This document shows positions 34,721 through 61,897 of a stretch of 64,000 nucleotides of DNA, piece by piece (within the stretch, counting starts at the first letter, position 1; each line of letters starts with the position of its first letter). The stretch is from contig CM030710.1 in the NCBI GenBank assembly GCA_017979445.1, positions 10,340,248 to 10,404,247 on the forward strand. Reading direction: 5' to 3'. The stretch is from Akebia trifoliata. Taxonomy: Eukaryota; Streptophyta; Magnoliopsida; Ranunculales; Lardizabalaceae. The notes under the pieces are model-generated. The model did no database searches. It was not told where the DNA came from and saw only the letters and a list, made by a program, of their open reading frames with translations. Both the position numbers and the translations under genes were made by a program.

Positions 34721-36028
34721 ATAAAGGGTGAGAGAGAGAGAGAGAGAGAGAATAAAAAGACGAATGTTTTAATATGTTTACATGAGTGAATATGATGTCA
34801 TTTTATTAAAGTATAAGATTTACAATTTCATTTTATTGGAGTAATACTAGTATTAATATGTAACATTTTAAAAGGATTATACTAAAATCTAAATAAATTG
34901 AAGGTAGAAATGTAATATTCCAATAACATTATCCCTAAGTCCATAATTATGAAACAAGTGACCCAAATAAGACTAAGATGAACTTAGGGTTGAGACTAGA
35001 TCCTATTTACTCCATGCTTCATAAGTTAGCTAAAATCGAGTATGATTTGACAGTTTTGAATATCAAAAGCTAACTCATTAATGAAAGAATAAAGGGTGCA
35101 AACTAGCAGGTGATACAAATAATTCCCAAGTAATTTATTAACAAAACAAATAAATAAAAGATGGATTGATTCTACCATTCAATTTATCAAAAGTTGTAAT
35201 CGCATGAATATAATAAATAATTAAAACAAATCATACATTATAAGATGTTTTCACTTTATTATTCATGATTCTCCCACAATTTCGTCATTGTTGTTTGGTT
35301 ATGATCTTATTTATTTATTATATATAGATATATGTAATTTTTGGTAATCGAGGTATCCGAGCCTCTTAGATGTATGTATTTATCTGAGGGTGGTCTTTAA
35401 GGGGCGGTTCGAACTCAAGATCTCTGCTTCTTGAGGTGTGGTCCTGAGTTTAGGTTGGTTGTGGTCTTTCTATCTCCCTTAGTTGTGAATAGCTCTGCTG
35501 TTATTTTTTTCTCTAAAAAAAAGAACAATTAAAGTTATTTGACATTGACAAACATCAGATAAGATGGTGATGGTGAACCATGATTCAGTCAACCTATATC
35601 TCCTTGTCCATCAATAGATTTTTTCAATTCATCTGCTATATGGCCATAAGGCATCCAATAGTTTGGTGAATACATAGGCTAATATTCTTGTGCATTTGAG
35701 CTAAAATGGAGGTTAGTATGGTTATGAATAATCGAGGAATTTTTAATATGATGAGGTTGATCTTTGCATGAATTATGGTAATGATTCCATTTTCAATGTT
35801 CATTGGATGGAGTTCTAAATGTATAATATTCTATCTTGATTTTGTATGGTGTTCTTTTTTTCTTTAGTAAATGTCTTAACTTTGTTTGAATAATTGCATG
35901 TTTAAAAGTATCAAAATTTCATTTTTGTGTATGAGCAATTACCAGAGGTTATCTAATTATGCATACATATACAACTAAATTTTATGAATGAATCCAAATT
36001 GTGCTTGAATTATTTGCACATTATATAT
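34721..36028. other. Unassigned interval with a possible SINE-like piece
   Basis: Mostly AT-rich DNA with no coding homology. A (GA)n tract lies at 34731-34751. At 35331-35523 a segment contains GGTTCGAACTC (B-box-like), a poor A-box candidate 'tggtaatcgagg' 60 bp upstream, and an A-rich end, which is weakly compatible with a tRNA-derived SINE. Confidence 0.3.
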
Positions 36029-36409
36029 GGGTCCCGTTCAACACCCTAAGCTTTACCACACATTTTAACAAACGTGTTTTGTCTTACATGGGTTAGAAGT
36101 TTTGGAATGAGCTGATTTTTGGTGATGATGATCTCCTCGGTGAGGAGATCATCATCACCAAAAATCAGCTCATTCCAAAACTTCTAACCCCATAAAAAAT
36201 GATTTACAAAAAATGGACGGTCCATGATTTTTCAACGTGTAAACATGGGGCTAAACATTTCAGAATGGGCTGATTTTTGGGGAGGATGATCTTCTAATCA
36301 TAGAGATCATCCTCACCAAAAATCAGCCCATTCCAAAACTTCTAACCCATGTAGGACAAAAAACGTTTGTTAAAGTGTGTGGTAAAACTCAGGGTGCTGA
36401 ACATTTCCC
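36029..36409. mobile_element. Hairpin MITE copy 14 (arm type B)
   Basis: GGGTCCCGTTCAACACCC left, GGGAAATGTTCAGCACCC right (reverse complement), arms 'taagctttaccacacattttaacaaacg'. Near-identical layout to copy 2, 8 kb away. It is the most outlying copy and again sits in (TA)n. Confidence 0.9.
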
Positions 36410-37162
36410 TATATATATATATATATATATATTATGATTATCTATTAATTATTGTTTTAATTTAATAATTATATCTCATTTTGTTGGTAAAAGAGAAGGA
36501 AGAATAATAACACTCCACTAAACTAAACTAGGGACACTTACATTATTGTAATTGTGAAAATTATGAACCAATAAGTTAGTCCTAATTGAATAGGTTTATT
36601 GCTTTGCTACATTATTTATCCAGTTGACAGACATATGGATGACCCAGTTTTATTGTTTCCAGGCGTATTGACAATGAAAAAGAGGAGGATTGTTAAACTA
36701 TCTGCTTACAATAACTTGATCATTGGAAATTAATGACCGACTAAGTAATAAGCCAATGATGAATGATAAACATTGCACGGTTGTATTTTTTGTGAATTAT
36801 TATTTCTTCAATTCATTTCATATGTGAATCATTCGTTAAAGTTTATCTAGTTGTGAAATTTTTTATTCGTAGAACACAAGAACTATTTGATAATTTACTT
36901 GCATGCATGATACATGATTATTAAAATCGTTGGAGATAGAGATGACTCTCCCTAGTCATCTTGGTATCATTTGTGAATGATGCGAGATGCCAAGATCAGG
37001 ATTTAACTTATTATTCTCTCTCTGATTCACAAATCCGAAACTGTGAGACTTAAAAATGATCTTGGTGTCGAGATAAGATATGAATCCATGAGACTATGAT
37101 CCACAACATGCACCAACATTGACTAGTACACGTGCATTGTCCCTAAATCTCAACAATGAAAA
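36410..37162. other. Intergenic DNA upstream of the ATP synthase gene
   Basis: AT-rich, without recognised coding or repeat structure. It lies between the last hairpin MITE and the promoter. Confidence 0.5.
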
Positions 37163-37215
37163 AGCCCAAATCCAAATATTCTAAAAAAAAAAGCCCATGT
37201 CATACTATGGGCCCA
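37163..37215 (+). promoter_or_regulatory. Site II promoter elements of the ATP synthase beta gene
   Basis: TGGGCT on the minus strand at 37163-37168 and 37192-37197, and the palindrome TGGGCCCA at 37208-37215 (TGGGCC on both strands), lie 160-215 bp before the ATG. Clusters of TGGGCC/T (site II, bound by TCP factors) are known from promoters of plant nuclear genes for mitochondrial respiratory proteins, which fits the downstream gene. No convincing TATA box was seen. The start codon context is 'agccATGgcg'. Confidence 0.6.
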
Positions 37216-37375
37216 ATTGACTCGTAAGAGTTCAAGATCCACTTAAAGCTGGAAAACCTTACCAAATTTCTCCACCACTTCAATCGCTCGCGCAGTTGCA
37301 GCTGCAAAGCAGCAACTCAAGCCCTAAAAATTATTCTTTTTTCCCTCAAAAACCTCCAAATCTCTAAACCTAGCC

Positions 37376-54511
<17,136 letters not shown>

Positions 54512-54717
54512 AAATCACATTGTGTGTTTATTTATCCCTTCTTCACTCATAACAACAAAACACAATAATTTGGTTGGTGCTGGCAATGCTGGCACTGGGA
54601 GTTGCATTTTTTGAGATCAATTGTGTTTTCTGTTTCCTTTGTTGATTATTTAGCAGTATACTGTGGTAGGTACAGAAACGAGCTGATGGGTCTGATCTGC
54701 ACTTTTCTTTTTCGCTC

Positions 54718-54723
54718 AATAAA
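54718..54723 (+). terminator. Polyadenylation signal of the ATP synthase gene
   Basis: AATAAA 207 bp after the stop codon, preceded by T-rich DNA and followed by 'gaattttttttggtt'. This is the normal range for a plant 3' UTR. Confidence 0.65.
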
Positions 54724-54744
54724 ATGAAAACTGCGGAATTTTTT

Positions 54745-55842
54745 TGGTTTATATTTCCTTGATTTTACTTCCATTCAATGTTTCAGTGAGAAACGCATGG
54801 GCTTCTTCTGCGTACACACATTTGATAAGTCAATTCAGGTGGGCATTAGACCTGTTTACATACATAATAAATATGCTATTACTTGATCTATGGTCTTCCT
54901 CGTTGGGGGGATTTCCTCATCACCCTTTATCCAATACCCTATAGTCACAAATTAGAGTGTAATAAAGACCTGTTGTAACAGAAATTGATGACTTTTAATG
55001 CCAATGCTTACAATCTTTCGTCATTCACTCGTTTGACTTATTATTCAAGAGTAATTCGCACTGAACTTGTTATCATGATGAGCTTTTCACTTTTCATGGA
55101 AGGGAGGGGTGGGTGGGTGTTGTACAGGCTCAGCTGATTCCATTGAAAATTGGAGGATAGACTACACTACTGATAGATATGACATTCTTTCATTCGGTTC
55201 AAATTGATGGAACATCTTTTGTTTGTGATCCCAGAAATCTATTGCGAATATTTCATACAATTGAATTATATATCTATCAATGGGCCAGGAAAAAAAAAAG
55301 AAGGAAAAGTCTGTCCCGACTTCATTCACCTAGGTGAGGTCCTCTTATGTACAATTTGTCAAGCTTCAATTAAGACTAAAACTTGAAAATATTTTAAATA
55401 TCAATTGGAAGTACTAAATGATTTTACATTGTGCCCAAAGTTTTCTTTATATCACTGATACTGACCACTAAATTCTCTCTTGCGTGATGCATCATTGAGT
55501 GCATAGACACAAAATTCTCTTCAGTCTTTTTTCCAAAAAATTGTAAAATTCTTCTTTAAGGGACCAGTCGATTAAATCTACAAATTAATTGTCTATATAT
55601 CTGATTAATTGCTGAATATATAACGTGTTTAGTCTTCACAAATCTCAGGGACAAGACAATAATGGGTTTGGAGAAGAAACCCCAAAACACTACTTGTCCC
55701 CAAAATTTCGAAGAACTTTCTTGAAGTTATTCCAACTAGGCAAACTTTTATCTCAGGATCTGAACTAGGTTACTCTGATTGAGTGACCTTACTGGATGAT
55801 ATCAGTTATTTGTTGTCGTTTTAGTCTTTTAGGGTAGGGATT
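54745..55842. other. Intergenic DNA
   Basis: No genes or repeats recognised downstream of the ATP synthase gene. The short frames are unsupported. Confidence 0.5.
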
Positions 55843-55973
55843 TGTAGAAGAAGAAGAATTGAAAAAAGTGAGTTGTGTGAGAATAGACCCTCTCCCTCTA
55901 TTATATTATATATCTATCAAGAATATGGACTAATAACCATAATACCATAATTACTTAGAATACCCTTACAACA
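55843..55973 (-). mobile_element. Possible short 3' LTR of the Copia remnant
   Basis: On the minus strand, just after the Copia RNase H end, TGTTGTAAGGGTATTC starts a 131-bp block ending CTTCTTCTACA. The TG...CA form and position fit an LTR, but there is no second copy to confirm it. Confidence 0.35.
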
Positions 55974-56029
55974 TGAGGTAGTCTACACTCCGATTCAAGT
56001 TGATGTATAGATGTCACACATACCCAACT

Positions 56030-57077
56030 TGCTAATAATATTACAAAACGCTGGACAACCAAGTCCCTTGGTTAGAATATCAGTTAATTGGTCTTTAGTC
56101 TTCATAAATAGAGTACAAATATCGTTGGACTTCAACTTTTCTTTAATAAGATGATGATCCACCTCAATTTGTTGGATTCTATCATGTTGTATTGGATTAT
56201 GAGCAATACTGATTATTGCCTAGTTGTCATAATATAATCTTATAGGGCCTTGGGTAGGCAAATACATCTCTACTAGTAGCATTCAAACTCAAAGGAGTTC
56301 ACATACCCCGTGTGTCATGGTTTGAAACTCTAATTTTGCCCTAGACCTTGCAACTACAGATTATTTCTTACTTCTCTAAGTCACCATATTACCTCCCACA
56401 AAGATGCAATACTTTGAAGTAGAATGCCTATCTGAAATTAATCATGTCCAATTTGCATCAGTATAAGCCTCAGTTAAGGTATCACCATGATTGGCATATA
56501 ACAAACCCTTGCCAGGAGAGGACTTTAGTTACTTAATTATTTTGCATGCAGCATCTAAGTGTCCAATAGATGGGGCTTACTACTACATCATCCACGTAAA
56601 CTATAAGAGTTGTAACTCTCTTATTTAAGTACTTGATAAATAGAGTGTGGTCAGCTTGGCTCTGTCTATATCCATTTTTTACCATTGTATTACAAAACCT
56701 TTTAAACCATGCTCTAGGTGATTGTTTCAGGCCATACAAATCCTTCTTCAATTTACACACTTTCTCATCGGTAGAGGGACACCTAAAGCTTGGAGGTGAT
56801 ACCACATATACCTCCTCTTCCAAGTCTCCATGCAGAAAAAACATTCTTTACATCAAACTACAACAAGGGCCAATCCTGGTAGTCTGCAAGAGATAACAGA
56901 ATTTTGATAGAGTTTATTATGGCAATCAGAACAAATGTTTCTTGGTAGTCAATGCCATACATTTCAATAAATCCCTTGGCCACTAAAAAGACTTTATATT
57001 TTTCAATTGATCCATCTGAGTGATACTTCATTGGAAACAACCACTTGCATCCCCCTGACTTCTTTCCTAGAGGTAGG
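56030..57077 (-). pseudogene. Ty1/Copia pol remnant: RT and RNase H
   Basis: The minus strand from 57077 reads LPLGKKSGGCKWLFPMKYHS, IEKYKVFLVAKGF...GIDYQETF, then FLHGDLEEEVYVVSPP, KLKKDLYGLKQSPRAWFKRF, QADHTLFIKY and IVYVDDVVV. It then has a deletion and the RNase H with TEAYTDANW, FVGGNMVT.RSKK.SVVARS, LYYDN.AIISIAHNP, VDHHLIKEKL, TKDQLTDILTKGL. The YVDD box is intact but stops and indels break the frame. The 5' side is cut by the Gypsy LTR starting at 57078; integrase and gag are not seen. Confidence 0.9.
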
Positions 57078-58580
57078 TGTAGACACCTCATTTTTGCACT
57101 TACCTGATTAATGAACTTGTCAACCCGATTGTGACGGTTCCCAATGATGGATGAATATTCCAATATTTTTTATTTTTACTTAAGGCATTTCAAGTAAGCA
57201 AAACTTTAGAAACCACGGTACGGTAGGAAAATATGACTCAAAACATAAAAATCATTATTTTTAGATAAAAAGAAGCTTTACGAGAAAAATCATAAAAGTG
57301 ACAAAATTACTAAAATACCCCTAACATCAAAACATCCCTAGAGCCTATATTACGGTTAGGAAAATCCTTTCGAACACATAAAATAACAAATTAAAATCAA
57401 ATAAACTGTTTCGCCAATTTTTACCAAATTTGAAAAATTACGAAAATACCCCTATAGGATCCATGACCATTTCACGTCAAAAACCCATAAGTGACACAAA
57501 CCAATACTCCCATTGAATTCTTTACGAAAAACTGATTTCAAAACAACTCAAAATGTCAAAAATCAATCTCTCAACTCAAAAGCCCTCTTTGAGGGTAAAA
57601 TGATAATTTTTCAACCCTAAAAATTTAAAATTTCAAAATCAATAATTAAAACATTAATTAACGTAAAGTGAAATCTTTATAAATTGAATTAAAAATTTGA
57701 ATAAATAAAACTAATTAATTAAGCCCATGGATCAAACTTTCAGTGGTGGCCTATTTATTTAAGTAGGTACCACATAATATTTATTAAAGGACTCCTCCAT
57801 CTAAGGTCCCAAAGAATTAAAAATATAATTAAGGGGTTCTCAAAAAAAAAAAAAAAAAACTTAAAAATAGTTATTGTACGTAAGAATTAAAATCCTAATT
57901 CAAAACCCTAATTAAATAATTTAACCTTATCTTAAAGAAACCTAATCAAACTCTAACTCTCCCAAAAAATTCTATAAAAAGGAGCCTCCACATCCTAAAC
58001 TCGCAGGTCAAGCAAAAATCCTAGGAAAGAAAGGCTAAAAAAATCTTCCCAACCTTTTCAAAACTTTAAATCTAAAGTCCTAAGTCCTACCTAACACCCA
58101 AACCCCATTTTTTACTCAAAAAACACTCAGAAATCCTTAAAAAATATTTAGAAACCTTCAAAATATCCAAAACATCCAAAAAAATATTTAGATCTAGGAG
58201 AAGAATACCTCATCTCGGAGATCGAAAGTGGATCTAGTGACGGAGACAAAACTAGGAAGACTTATACGAGGAACGCACTCCGTCAGTTCTAAGAGAATCA
58301 ACCGTCGCAATCATTCAGGTAAATTAAGTATTTATTTTATTTTATTTTTTTAAGGTCATTTTTAGCAATGTAATTTTTGGGAAAAGTAGAGACCGACGTT
58401 TGCTGGACAGGATTGGTGTTTAACACCTTCCAATCCCGTAACGTGATCCCCAGACCCATAGTTTCTTTTTCATAGATCAATATTGTTTATCTATTTAGAA
58501 TCAAGATTCGATTCCTAGAAGTAGGTGGCGACTCCCAAAACATTAAAAAGCGGATCCACACCCCACGAATCGAGGGTGCT
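57078..58580 (+). mobile_element. Gypsy LTR inserted in the Copia remnant
   Basis: Starts TGTAGACACCTCATTTTTGCAC exactly where Copia coding sequence stops. Matches the minus-strand LTR 60335-61878: 'tgattaat.aactt/cgtcaacccgat', 'ttcccaatgat', 'ctataaa.aggagcctccac', and near the end 'aggtgg.gactccc' and 'atcgagggtgctttt'. It has no polypurine tract before it, so it is a 5' or solo LTR. The 3' end is set where the two copies stop matching. Confidence 0.75.
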
Positions 58581-58899
58581 TTCGGGGATCAAAGGTGAAG
58601 GGTACCAACCTTGCCCTACATATGATTAGAAAGTGAAGTCAAATTTTTCTAAGAACACAATCATTAAAAAAAAATAATTAGTTATAGATAATTCAATAAT
58701 AAGCAGTGGGCTACAACTATTATTACAAAATCATGATTCAATGACTATGGGTGTCAAAAAGAGAAGTTGCTCTGATATAGGGAGTATTAATGGTCTAAGG
58801 GTTGTGATGTTAACCCTAAGAGCTTCACCTGCTACAGACTTTAGGTCTTTTGATAGGGCCATTCCAATATTTTGATACCTTAGCTTTGAAAGTCTTCAT

Positions 58900-60150
58900 G
58901 GGGGTGATGGAAGGAAGGAGACACACAAATTACTCTTGGTGGGGAAGGCCGTTATAGATCGATCAGAAGGTCTTCGACATTCAGAGATGTTCGGTGAAGA
59001 ACAACCAATTAGTCAAGGTAGTGGAGAAAAGAGATAAAGGAGGGTCGGAGCTTGTGCTGTTTGAAAAAGAAAGATTGTGGTTGGTATAGACATTGGAGAA
59101 GACCAAGAGCTGGAAAACATATAGATTGTTTTGGAAAAAATCGACGGTTATGGGGCGTTGTAAGATGGCACGAGGATATGTGAATGAATACGGTCAATTC
59201 CTAAAAATCTTGGAATATTCAGGGCAAGGTGGGTACCCTTCACTTTTGATCCCCAAAGGAGATGAAGGTCTAGGATGGGATAACCTCAGTGAGGTTTTAA
59301 GTAGAGGTGGAGCAGTTGATGCAGGTCTTTGGAGGAGAGAGGTTGTTGATAGGTCTTTTGCTGGGAAGAGGTGGAGAGGGTGGTTAACTCCATAGTTTCG
59401 AATTCTAGGAAACTTGTTTTAGGACCGTGCGAGATTAGTATGAGAATATTTGTGTGCCACAAGAGGAAATAGTTAGACGTTTTAAAAAATCTAGAACAAC
59501 TTAAGGTCCAAGACGCTGTGGTTAGCTTGAGAGCGTGGTATGCTAACTGTAATAGCATTGTAGAGAGTTGGACACAGGCTGGTACATGGATAGATATCGT
59601 TGGGCTTCTGTTCCATAGGTGGGAATCGAAGTCTTTTACTCTCATCGATGATATTCTAGGCAGTCTTTTGGAGGTCAAGGAGTGTACTCGCTTATTGGTA
59701 GATCTCACAGTAGCTTGCATCAAGGTAAAATAGAGGGCCATAGATATTCCTAGATGGATCAAAATTCCAGCATGGAATGTAATGGTGACAGGGGTATCAA
59801 ATTGTTCGAGGATAGGGAGAACGGAATGGAGAAGATGATGTCTGGCATTAGTAAAGATGCTGTGGGTATAACAGGTCAAATGGTGTCAGAGTTTTTTAAT
59901 GCACTTTCAACTGATATCACTGTAGTGATGACCAACTCAGACGGATATAAAACAACCCTGTTAGATCTTAGGAAAGGGAAGACAGCTGCACTTGAGTATG
60001 GGTCAAGCAAAGACTATTTTTCTAATGGTTTCTACGCTGGGTTGGTAAAGACAGCAGGGGTCAACATCATAGATGGAGCATCGGTTGAGCCGAGTCAATT
60101 GGGCTATCAATTTTTAGAATCGGTTCAAGCTAATTTGAGTAACGCCTAAG
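58900..60150 (+). pseudogene. LINE ORF1-like (DUF4283-type) remnant
   Basis: The + strand with frameshifts gives SWKTYRLFWKKSTVMGRCKM...YPSLLIPKGDEGLGWDNLSE, then GTWIDIVGLLFHRWESKSFT, LIDDILGSLLEVKECTRLL, VDLTVACIKVK and IEIPRWIKIPAW. Plant L1 ORF1 proteins have the same ordering (a pre-domain, then a W(V/I).V.G(L/I)P.H.W... block, a VD..T block and a IP..I block). The open frame at 59754-60149 overlaps it in another frame and has no recognised family. No CCHC knuckle was seen. Lies between two inward-facing Gypsy LTRs. Confidence 0.55.
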
Positions 60151-60334
60151 CTTTATACGCGATGGATCAAACAATTGCGCCTAATAGCCACCGACGTTTG
60201 GACTTAATGTATAGCCCATGTGCGAGGAAGGGCAAATCGCTGGTTCAGGCGGTACATTCGAATTGGATAGCATGTGGAGGGGCCAAGCCTTATGCTCGAT
60301 GGACCAACCTTTTGGGCCAGGTAACCCTAAAAGC

Positions 60335-61878
60335 ACCCTCGATCCGCGGGGTGTACGGATCCGCTTTTGATTTTTGAGGTTTGGGAGTCACCACCTAGTT
60401 ATTACGGTCTAGGAACCGAGCATTAACTTTAAAAAGATAAAAAAAAACTAATCTACAAATAAAAAGAAACTATGGTCCGGGGATCATGTTACGGGGTTGG
60501 AAGGTGTTAGGCACCAACCCCGCCTGGCAAACGCCTGTCTCTACTATTTCCCAAAAAACAGATTACATTGTTAAAAGACCTAAAACAAATAAAAAATAAA
60601 TAAAAAAGTAAAAAAATATACCTAGATGATCGCAACGATTTGTTCCCTTAGTACTAGCGGGGAGCGTCTTTGTACGAGTTTCCTTGCTTTTCTTCCGTCA
60701 CTAGTTGAGGTGTCTTCTTCTTAGATTTGAGTATTTTATATATTTTTTGGAGGGTTTTTGGGTATTTTTCGAGCAAAAGTTGGGGTTTGGATGTTAAGTA
60801 GGGAGTTAGGAAAGGTTGAGAAGACTTTTTGACATATCTTTTCTAGGGTTTCTTTTACCTGCGAGATTAAGTTGTGGAGGCTCCTATTTATAGATTTTTT
60901 AAAAAGAATTAGGGTTTGACTAAGTCTCCTTTTAGATAAGGTGAATTAGGATTTTGACTTAAGTCTTATTTGATTGACTAGGTTTCTTTAGATTAGGGTT
61001 TTAATTAGAGTTTTGACTTAAGTCTTATGAGATTGACTTGGTATTTTAAATTAGGTTTTTTAATCTTGCGTACAATGGAAGAATATATTTTTAAGTTTTG
61101 TGGAGAACCCCCTAATTATATTTTTAATTATTTGGACCCCCAAATGGAAAGGTCTATTAATAAATATCAATGGGGCTCCACTTAAATAAGTGGGCAACCA
61201 TCAACAATTTTGCCTGAGGGTTTAATTGATTAATTTTCTTGGTTCAAAATTTTAAATTAATTTTATTAAGGTTTTACTTTATGTTAATTAATATTTTATT
61301 TATTAATTTTAAAATTAAAAAATTACCGTTTTGCCCCTGAAAAGAACTTTTACGTTTCAAGTCATTTTTCGATGTTCCGAGATGTTTTAGAATCAGTTTT
61401 TGGTAAGAAATTCAATGGGATTATGGGTTTGCGTCATTTACAAATTTTTTGCATGAAACGATTGTGAACTTTATGAGGGGCATTTTCGTAATTTTATTGA
61501 ATTTGGTGAAAATTGGCCGAATAGTTTATTTGATTTTACTTTGTTGTTTTATATGTTCGAAAAAGTTTTCCTAAGCATAAGGGGGGCTTTAAGGATGTTT
61601 TGATGTTATGGGTATTTTGGTAATTTGGTCAATTTTTAGTAATTTTTATCGTAAAGCTTCTTTTTGTCTGCAAAATGATGATTTCTATGTTTTTGGGGTT
61701 GTATTTTCCTAGCGTAGCGTGGTTTCTATAGTTTTGTTAGTTTGAGATATCTCATTCGAATTTTTAAAACATATCTAGTAACAAATAAAGCATTGGAATA
61801 ATCATCTATCATTGGGAATCGTCGCGATCGGGTTGACGAGTTAATTAATCAGGCAAGTGCGAAAATGAGGTGTCTACA
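60335..61878 (-). mobile_element. 3' LTR of a minus-strand Tat-like Gypsy element
   Basis: On the minus strand it starts TGTAGACACCTCATTTTCGC right after a polypurine tract, and aligns with the + LTR at 57078 as described there. The element body therefore extends rightward past 61.9 kb to beyond the window. The distal boundary is approximate. Confidence 0.75.
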
Positions 61879-61897
61879 GATGCCCCTCTTTGGCAGA
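61879..61897 (-). other. Polypurine tract, minus strand
   Basis: Minus strand 'tctgccaaagaggggcatc' adjoins the LTR start. It is the counterpart of 13241-13256. Confidence 0.75.

Noticed and set aside
35331..35523. Confident SINE call
   Set aside because: The B-box-like GGTTCGAACTC is good but the A-box is poor and no flanking direct repeats were found; kept only as a remark.
27534..36409. CRISPR-like array (repeated palindromes with variable segments between)
   Set aside because: Plant nuclear context, units of about 380 bp, matched inverted arms and (TA)n junctions fit MITEs, not repeat-spacer arrays.
58521..58525. GTAGG as right target duplication of the LTR starting at 57078 (GTAGG also at 57073-57077)
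   Set aside because: Homology with the other LTR copy continues past this point and the base before it is not CA, so the match is probably chance.
59754..60149. 131-codon open frame as a novel gene
   Set aside because: It overlaps LINE ORF1-like sequence in another frame and shows no family signature.
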